From: Methyloceanibacter stevinii
GTDB lineage: Bacteria > Pseudomonadota > Alphaproteobacteria > Rhizobiales > Methyloligellaceae
Assembly (NCBI RefSeq): GCF_001723355.1
Contig: NZ_LPWE01000013.1
Span: 124,001-188,000, forward strand
Length of the DNA: 64,000 bases
Direction of reading: 5' to 3'
Position 1 is the stretch's first letter. Each line of letters begins with the position of its first letter. A model generated the notes under the pieces. That model ran no database searches. It was not told the DNA's origin and saw nothing but the letters and a program-made list of their open reading frames with translations. Both the position numbers and the translations under genes were made by a program. Below, piece by piece: positions 58,224-64,000 of this stretch.

Positions 58224-59462
58224 ATGCCGTCCGAGGACGGCGACGACAACAAGCGCCGCAAACGGCACAAGAAGAAAAAGATGGGGCTGACCGTCGAGCG
58301 TTATGGCGGCCGGTTGCTTTATATGTGGTTCGGCATGCGCTTCATGACGCTGATGCGGCTGTTCTGGCGCGGCCGCTTCTCCTTCACGCTGAATTGCATC
58401 CCGGACACGCTGGCGCTCTTCCTGTTCGTGCCGTGGAACACGCCGCTCACCTGGATCTCCGAGGCCATCTACAAGAAGAAGGCCGAGAGCCTGAAATTGG
58501 ACACGCCGCCGATCTTCGTCGTCGGCCATTGGCGCAGCGGCACCACGCTGATGCACGATCTCTTCTCGGAAGACCCGAACCTCGCATTTCCGACGACCTA
58601 TGAGTGCTTCGTCCCGCATCACTTCTTGCTGACGGAAGGCACGCTCGACCACTTAGCGAAGGGCCTCCTGCCCAAGCGCCGGCCGCAGGACGACGTGCCG
58701 GTGGGCTTCGACCGGCCTCAGGAGGAAGAGTTCGCGATGCTGATGCTGGGGCAGGGCTCGCCCCTGATCACGATGGCTTGGCCGCGGCTCGGGCCCCAGG
58801 ACACCGACTTCATCGACTTCGACGGCGTGCCCGAGGCGGAGGTCCAGCGCTGGGCGGACGCCTATATGTGGTTCTACCGGCGTCTGATGGTGAAGCACGG
58901 CAAGACGCTGGTCATGAAGACGCCTCCGAACACCGCGCGGATCAAGCTGCTGACCAAGCTGTTCCCGGACGCGCGCTGGGTACACATCTCGCGCAGCCCG
59001 CTGAAAGTGTTTCCGTCCACGGTCAAGCTGTGGCGCGCACTCTATTCGGCGCAAGGCCTGCACAACCCGCCTCAGTGCGACGAGTGGCTCGACGACTATG
59101 TCTTGGACCTCATGGAGCGTGTCACGACGGTCTATGAGCGCGACAAGCATCTGATCCCGAAGGAGAACCTCTACGAAATCCGCTACGAGGATCTCGTGAA
59201 GAACCCTATCGGCTCGATGCGGGACATCTACCAAAAGCTCCGCCTAGAGAGCTTCGATGAAGCGGAAGGCCCGATGCGCGCGTTTCTTGCCGACCGGTCG
59301 GACCACAAGGTCTCCAGCTACAAGATGCCGAAGGACCTCACCAAGCGCATCGCCGATCGGCTGAAACCCTTCATCGACGCCCACGGCTATCGCGAGGTTG
59401 TGGACGCGGCGCTCGCCGAGCCGGAGGCGGACGCCAAGGTACCGGAAGAAGCGGCGTCGTAG
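58224..59462 (+). CDS. Sulfotransferase family protein
   Basis: 412-residue PAPS-dependent sulfotransferase-like enzyme. The 5'-phosphosulfate loop is VVGHWRSGTTLMHDLF, and the 3'-phosphate site is VHISRSPLKVFPSTVKLW. The lysine-rich N-terminus (KRRKRHKKKKMG) and the hydrophobic PDTLALFLFVPW suggest peripheral membrane contact. The acceptor is unknown; lipids, glycans or proteins are possible. The preceding short intergenic stretch has a purine-rich GGAG before the start region. Confidence 0.85.
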   Translation: MPSEDGDDNKRRKRHKKKKMGLTVERYGGRLLYMWFGMRFMTLMRLFWRGRFSFTLNCIPDTLALFLFVPWNTPLTWISEAIYKKKAESLKLDTPPIFVVGHWRSGTTLMHDLFSEDPNLAFPTTYECFVPHHFLLTEGTLDHLAKGLLPKRRPQDDVPVGFDRPQEEEFAMLMLGQGSPLITMAWPRLGPQDTDFIDFDGVPEAEVQRWADAYMWFYRRLMVKHGKTLVMKTPPNTARIKLLTKLFPDARWVHISRSPLKVFPSTVKLWRALYSAQGLHNPPQCDEWLDDYVLDLMERVTTVYERDKHLIPKENLYEIRYEDLVKNPIGSMRDIYQKLRLESFDEAEGPMRAFLADRSDHKVSSYKMPKDLTKRIADRLKPFIDAHGYREVVDAALAEPEADAKVPEEAAS

Positions 59463-59549
59463 CTCCACGAGGACAACTCGTCCCGCCGCTTGCGCGTCGC
59501 TGCCACTTCGCGGCAATATTGGCGCGCACATGGAAGCTGGGCTTGAGCA

Positions 59550-60800
59550 ATGGGAATCGACCGCGACGCTGTCTACAGCCTGGCCGTCAGCACTGCTGGA
59601 GTCATAGGCAACGAGTTTCTTGTCGCTCTCGTCCACCACCTTCACGAGGTCATGCCCGTCAGCCTCGCCCTGATTACGCTGGGCCTTGGCAGGCCGCCGT
59701 CGCGTGCGCGCGCGATCTTCAGCTGGCGTGACGGGGAGAAGGGTGTCCCGATCGAGTACGATCTGGAAGGGACGCCGTGCAAATTGGTCTACGAGGGACA
59801 GACCCTCGTCGTGCCTGATCAGCTCTCGGTCCGTTTTCCGAAAGAATCTGAGCGCTTGAGAAGCTATTGCGGTGTTCCCTTGCGTGATCGCTCAAGAGAA
59901 GTGGTGGGTCACTTCGCGGTGCTGTCCGAGGAAGCCCTGACGGAGACGGAGCGTGTCGAAGGCATTGTGCAAATCTTCGGCCGCCGTGCGGAGTCGGAAC
60001 TCAACCGCATAGCCCAGGACGAAGAGCGCAACGAACTCATCGCGCGCCTGGAAAAGCAATACGCGATGTCCAATCAGCGCAGCAATTTCATGTCGAAGGT
60101 CTTGGGCATGGTCGCGCACGATCTGCGCAACCCGCTTTCGGCGATCGTCGCACGGGCGGATTTGATGCAGGCGCTGATCGATGCCGAAAAAGATATCTAT
60201 GATGACAAGACTACCCGCGGATTGGTGAAGTCGCTGGAGTCGGTGCACGCCTCCAGCGATCGGATGAACCGTATGATTGAAAGCCTGCTCGATGCGGCCC
60301 GCAAGGAAAGCATGGAGATTTCTCTGACGACCGCGAATGTTGCGCTGAGCAGGGCGGCCGAGTCCGCCATTCAAATCCATCAGGCGCACGCGTCAGCCAA
60401 GTCGATCGCGTTGCAGTCCTATCTCGACGATCAGGTGAGAGTAGAGGGCGACGAAGACCGGCTCGTGGAGGCGATTGGTAATCTCATCAGCAACGCCATC
60501 AAGTACTCGCCCGTAGGCAGCGAGGTCACTATTGTCACGCGAAGGCTCGGTGAGGCTCAGGCTGAAATCGTCGTTGCCGACTTGGGGCAGGGCATGACCG
60601 CAGAAGATCTCGGCAATGCCTTCAAACCGTTCCACACCTTGTCGGCGCGCCCCACGGGGGGCGAAACGTCCACGGGGCTCGGCTTGGCGATAGTCAGAAC
60701 CGTTGCCGAGGCCCATGGCGGCGAGGTGTTCGCCGAGAGCAAGGGCCGCGGCAAGGGCACGACGATGACGATCCGTTTACCAGCGATTGAGGCGCCCTAG
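59550..60800 (+). CDS. Soluble sensor histidine kinase with GAF-like domain
   Basis: 416 residues without membrane helices. Residues 1-160 form a GAF-like domain (YCGVPLRDRSREVVGHFAVL). A coiled linker leads to the HisKA box MVAHDLRNPLSAI, then HATPase blocks LISNAIKYSPVG, VADLGQGMTAEDLG, and GETSTGLGLAIVRTVAEAH with an ATP lid. No receiver domain or neighbouring response regulator is seen, so the partner is elsewhere. The start at 59550 (MGIDRDAVYSLAVS) is plausible. Confidence 0.87.
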   Translation: MGIDRDAVYSLAVSTAGVIGNEFLVALVHHLHEVMPVSLALITLGLGRPPSRARAIFSWRDGEKGVPIEYDLEGTPCKLVYEGQTLVVPDQLSVRFPKESERLRSYCGVPLRDRSREVVGHFAVLSEEALTETERVEGIVQIFGRRAESELNRIAQDEERNELIARLEKQYAMSNQRSNFMSKVLGMVAHDLRNPLSAIVARADLMQALIDAEKDIYDDKTTRGLVKSLESVHASSDRMNRMIESLLDAARKESMEISLTTANVALSRAAESAIQIHQAHASAKSIALQSYLDDQVRVEGDEDRLVEAIGNLISNAIKYSPVGSEVTIVTRRLGEAQAEIVVADLGQGMTAEDLGNAFKPFHTLSARPTGGETSTGLGLAIVRTVAEAHGGEVFAESKGRGKGTTMTIRLPAIEAP

Positions 60801-60904
60801 GCGCTTTCCTCAACAAAGGAAACCCTTCAAGGCGACCATGGCCCCTAAAGCACTGGCGGCCATACCGGCAGCTTGTTTGCGGGGCACGTTGCTAGGCTGT
60901 TCGG

Positions 60905-62055
60905 TTAGAACGAAGCCGCCTCGTCGAGTTCGTCATGGGTGACGAGCCCCAAGATCTCGTTGGAGGCAAATCCAAGCGACATGGGCCGGAAGACGCCTTC
61001 CACCACGGCGACATCGTAGAGTTCGCCGATGGCGCCATCGATGCGGAACCAGTGCACGACCGCGCCCGTTTCCAGGTCGATGACCTGCACCCCGCACCAC
61101 GGTTCGGAGTCCGTTTCGGCAAGCTTCTTATCCAGCGCCAGACCCTCGAAGCGCTCGTAGCGCGGCTTGGACAGACCAACGAAGGCGTATTTGCCGTGGA
61201 AGCCGAGGCCCCGCACGAAGCCGGGGCAGAATGCGACCACGTGAAGTTTGGCGTCGGCGGCCTTGTCCGCGGTCTCCACCCAGCACAGCTCGCCGGTGCC
61301 CGAGTCAGAACATAGAGCTTGCCATTGTACATCCGCGGCGAGTGCGGCATCGAAAGCCCGCCGATGACGATCTCGCCCGTGGCGACGTCGATGATGATGC
61401 CGCCGTCATAGCGGCGGTCGCGCCAGCCGTCGATCGTGTCGGATTTGCTGACCGCGGTCACGTAGCGCGGGACACCGTCCTCCATGGCGAGGCCGTTCAG
61501 ATGGCAGCGGTCTTCCTTCACGATCTTCGAAATGAACGGCGGCTTCCAAAGCGGCGTGAAGCTGTGACGCGACGACGGCGTCGCCAGACAATTGAAGAGC
61601 GTGTTGACGAACACGATCCGTCCGTCCTTGAGCAGGCCGACATCGTGGGCGTCGATCTCGCCCGTTACGAACAGTTCGCGCGGGACATAGCAGGCGTCAT
61701 ACAGATTGTTGATCTGCTGTTGGGCCCCCAGAACGTTCTTGAAGCGGATGATCTGGAATAGCGTCGCAAGCAGGATCGTATCCTTGTCGGGGACGGCGAT
61801 ACCCATGGCCTTGCGAAAGAACCGTTCGTCGACGAGGAGCCCGCCGTCGGTGTTCTGGCCGAGCAGGTAGAACTTTCCCGACTGATAGGACGAGATCCCG
61901 AGCCCGATCCCGTTGCTGCCGAGGAACCCCGAAAAACCCGGCGACATCGAATATTTGACCTGTGGCTGCTCCGGCGCCTTTGGCTCTTCCGTCGCGGCGT
62001 CCTGCCCGGCTCCGGCAGTGGCCTGAGCGCTTGGCTGCTCGTCGCGATCGGTCAT
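60905..62055 (-). CDS. TIGR03032/DUF4915-type beta-propeller-like protein (one frameshift)
   Basis: About 383 residues when repaired. From the start at 62055 there is an acidic, Gln/Ala-rich leader, then a repeated pattern of short beta-rich blocks (FLGSNGIGLGISSYQSGKF, YVPRELFVTGEIDAHDVG, FVNTLFNCLATPS and HLNGLAMEDG) characteristic of the TIGR03032 family as I know it. At about 61308 the frame shifts; the next frame carries SGTGELCWVETADK, GKYAFVGLSKPRY and GAVVHWFRIDGAIGELYDVA, ending at 60905. One base added restores YVLDSGTGELCWVE. Family members are uncharacterised and sometimes lie near sulfotransferases, as here. Confidence 0.75.
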
Positions 62056-62405
62056 GTTCACCCTTTCCGGAACTTCCGCGGCCAAACCGTGTTGCGTGCG
62101 CGCCCGATAAAGTCGCGGCGCATCAGCGCAAACGTAGTAGAGCGCCCGGCCGTGAATGACAACGCGCGATCGGCGTCAGTGCGCGAGCGACAGGGCGAGC
62201 CGGCCCGGTAACCGGTCGTTAGGACTTCGACCGCCGAAAGCGCCCTGCAGGCCTGATCTGTCCCAGGGTGGCACGCTTCGGCGCATTCGATTCAACTTGT
62301 ATGCAACTTGCGCTCGTCTTGCCGGCGCCCGTCCGTATCGTCCCAGGAGCGGATGTCCGGCAACTGCATAGGGAGCAGCGCCGGCTTGGGGTCTAGGGGG
62401 AAACA
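62056..62405. other. Intergenic region upstream of the autotransporter-like gene
   Basis: About 350 bp between divergent genes with no supported gene or strong promoter pair. AGGGG at 62396-62400 is the ribosome-binding site of the following gene. Confidence 0.4.
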
Positions 62406-64000
62406 ATGTCCAAGCTGTCAGCACGGGTACCCGTGCTGCTGTCGTTGCTCGTGGCCGCGGTCGCGGGCGGCAGCCAGCATGCCTATGCCGATTGCACAGG
62501 CACGGCCCCCAACTTCGAATGTTCCGGCGGCAGCGCGGAGCAGGCCATCGACGCCGACAATGCGACAGTCGTCACGCTCCCCGGTTTCAGCGTCTCCGCG
62601 ACCGACCAGAGCGCGCTCTCGATCTCCGGCAAGGGCCAAATCTCCTATACGGACGCGAATGCATCCTCCCTTGCTTCAGTGCTGGAGACGGCACTGTCCG
62701 CGTCCTCCACCGGCAACGACGGCTCAACGCCGGGCGGCGTTGACGTCAGCACGGACGGAATGCTCAGCGGCGCGGTCGGCATCGACGCCACCAACTACGG
62801 AACGGGTTCGCTGAGCATCGACGCCCTCGGCGCAGTCGAAGGCACGAACGGAAACGCGATCACCGCGCTCAACAGAAATGCGAATGGCGGGGGGCTCTCG
62901 ATCGTCACCACAGAGACGGTAGTGGCCAAGCGCACCGGCATCAGCGCCACCAATTACGGAACCGGCCTGCTGAGCATCGACACAAGCGCCGGCGTCACCG
63001 GCGAGACCGGCATCGAAGCCGTGAATCGCGGCGCCGGTTCACTCGCGGTGGACGCGCACGGACCGGTCACGGGCACGCTGTACAACGGCATTTCGGCGAC
63101 GAATTTCGGCACTGACCTTTCGATCACTACAGAGGATGCCATCTCGGGCGCCATCACAGGCATCAAGGCCAGCAATTTCGGTCTTGGATCGACGACGATC
63201 GAGACCGGCGGAACGGTCGACGGACAAAGCGCTCACGGGATCGAGGCCATCAACGAGAACGCAAACTCGGACAGCCTGACCGTCATTGCCAAAGGCGCCG
63301 TGACCGCGAGCCAGACAGGCATCAGCGCCACAAATCACGGCAAGGGCCTGCTCACCGTGCAAACGATGAGCTCCGTCAGCGGTGAGACCGGCATCGATGC
63401 TGCCAGCGAAGGTGCAGGTTCCCTGTCGATCGACGCAGGCGGAACGGTCACCGGCACCAGTTCCAACGGCATCGCCGCCAAGACCTACGGCACCGATCTT
63501 TCGGTCACGACCACGGATACGGTTACTGGCGCGCGCGCAGGCATCGCCGCGACGAACTACGGGACCGGTACCTTGACGATCGACACGCAGGGCGACGTCA
63601 GCGGGACCAGCGGTTCTGGCATTCAGGCGTCGAACACGGCCGGCACGGATCTTTCGGTTCTGACCGCCGCGGGAACCACCGTGAGCGGACAAACCGGACT
63701 CTCCGCGGACAACGGAGGCAGCGGCACGCTGAACCTTGATATCGCCGGCAACATCGAGGGCACCGCCGCAGAGGGCATTTCCGCCATGAACAGCGGGACA
63801 ACGTCGATGATCGCGACGCAAACCGGATCGAGCGTCCGCGGCGCCACCACGGGCCTGCGGACCGTTCACGAAGGGGCAGGCGCGTTGACCTTGGATATCG
63901 CGGGCGCCGTGGAGGGGTTAGGCGGCGAAGGTCTCTACGCCACCAGCAGCGGCTCGGAGGCGATCACCCTGAACACGACGGGAAATATCTCCGGGACGAC
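62406..64000 (+). CDS. Autotransporter-like repeat protein (5' part, runs off the window)
   Basis: An open frame of 531 codons from ATG 62406 to the window edge without a stop. A Sec signal peptide (VPVLLSLLVAAVAGGSQHAYA) is followed by a Gly/Thr/Ser-rich passenger with repeated beta-helix rungs of 24-27 residues, each with a GI-x-A-x-N-x-G-x-G pattern, as in GISATNYGTGLLSIDT. Only two cysteines occur, near the N-terminus (DCTGTA and FECSGG). The AGGGG ribosome-binding site is five bases before the start. This architecture matches type V secreted passengers (autotransporter or adhesin), with the beta-barrel expected beyond the window. A filamentous haemagglutinin-like or other surface protein is an alternative. 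Confidence 0.75.
   Translation, partial: MSKLSARVPVLLSLLVAAVAGGSQHAYADCTGTAPNFECSGGSAEQAIDADNATVVTLPGFSVSATDQSALSISGKGQISYTDANASSLASVLETALSASSTGNDGSTPGGVDVSTDGMLSGAVGIDATNYGTGSLSIDALGAVEGTNGNAITALNRNANGGGLSIVTTETVVAKRTGISATNYGTGLLSIDTSAGVTGETGIEAVNRGAGSLAVDAHGPVTGTLYNGISATNFGTDLSITTEDAISGAITGIKASNFGLGSTTIETGGTVDGQSAHGIEAINENANSDSLTVIAKGAVTASQTGISATNHGKGLLTVQTMSSVSGETGIDAASEGAGSLSIDAGGTVTGTSSNGIAAKTYGTDLSVTTTDTVTGARAGIAATNYGTGTLTIDTQGDVSGTSGSGIQASNTAGTDLSVLTAAGTTVSGQTGLSADNGGSGTLNLDIAGNIEGTAAEGISAMNSGTTSMIATQTGSSVRGATTGLRTVHEGAGALTLDIAGAVEGLGGEGLYATSSGSEAITLNTTGNISGT
62780..64000 (+). repeat. 24-27-residue beta-helix repeats with a 127-residue super-repeat
   Basis: Rungs alternate mainly between 24 and 26 residues. 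A larger block recurs: the segment starting GISATNYGTGLLSI at 62937 and the segment starting GISATNHGKGLLTV at 63318 are 381 bp (127 codons) apart and align over at least three rungs (both run GISATN, SGET or TGET, AGSL, TGT, NGI, GTDLS). Confidence 0.75.

Overview
The window looks like chromosomal DNA of an alphaproteobacterium of the Hyphomicrobiales (Rhizobiales). It is GC-rich, encodes the cell-cycle kinase CckA and a single-cysteine DksA, and carries a STAS-MlaE/MlaF/MlaD lipid transporter. It also encodes a very large growth-pole-ring-like (GPR/RgsE) coiled-coil protein of the kind found in polar-growing rhizobia. A SoxYZ-like carrier of the quinoprotein-dehydrogenase-associated type and a Calvin-cycle style sugar-phosphate operon point to a methylotroph or facultative autotroph such as the Hyphomicrobium/Methyloceanibacter group; that placement is inference.

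Layout. 1-2.3 kb: mrdA-rodA elongasome genes and tRNA-Lys(CUU). 2.4-7 kb: asnB-type asparagine synthase, SoxYZ-like carrier, D-amino-acid transaminase and two small membrane proteins. 7-12.6 kb: a complete late biotin pathway (bioB, bioF, BioH-like esterase, bioC, bioA, bioD). 12.7-17.6 kb: peptide-type ABC transporter (binding protein and two permeases) with two unrelated genes inserted. 17.8-25.5 kb: glpX-prk-tkt-gap-pgk-rpe-gph, a sugar-phosphate operon without RuBisCO or aldolase in view, then ccdA, thiD and a fumarylacetoacetate-hydrolase-family gene. 28.6-31.5 kb: fructosamine kinase and a plcP-agt pair for phosphate-stress lipid remodelling, preceded by a possible Pho box. 31.7-38 kb: CheZ-like protein, MFS transporter, dipeptide epimerase and the Mla operon. 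38.2-42.3 kb: the GPR-like protein with about nineteen 22-residue repeats. 42.7-49.2 kb: Hpt protein, ferredoxin and ferredoxin reductase, methyltransferase, ECF sigma/anti-sigma pair, a lipoprotein and a membrane protein with a possible YEATS-like tail. 49.2-58.1 kb: YcjX/YcjF pair, dksA, MFS transporter, D-Ala-D-Ala dipeptidase, FliO-like protein and cckA. 58.2-64 kb: sulfotransferase, GAF histidine kinase, TIGR03032-type protein and the start of a repeat-rich autotransporter-like protein.

A notable property is that about fifteen otherwise well-conserved genes, including essential ones (mrdA, cckA), carry one or more single-base frameshifts, roughly twenty in 64 kb. The usual pattern is that adding or removing one base restores a full-length family member, so sequence error is more likely than gene decay. 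I give each such gene as one feature spanning all of its frames.
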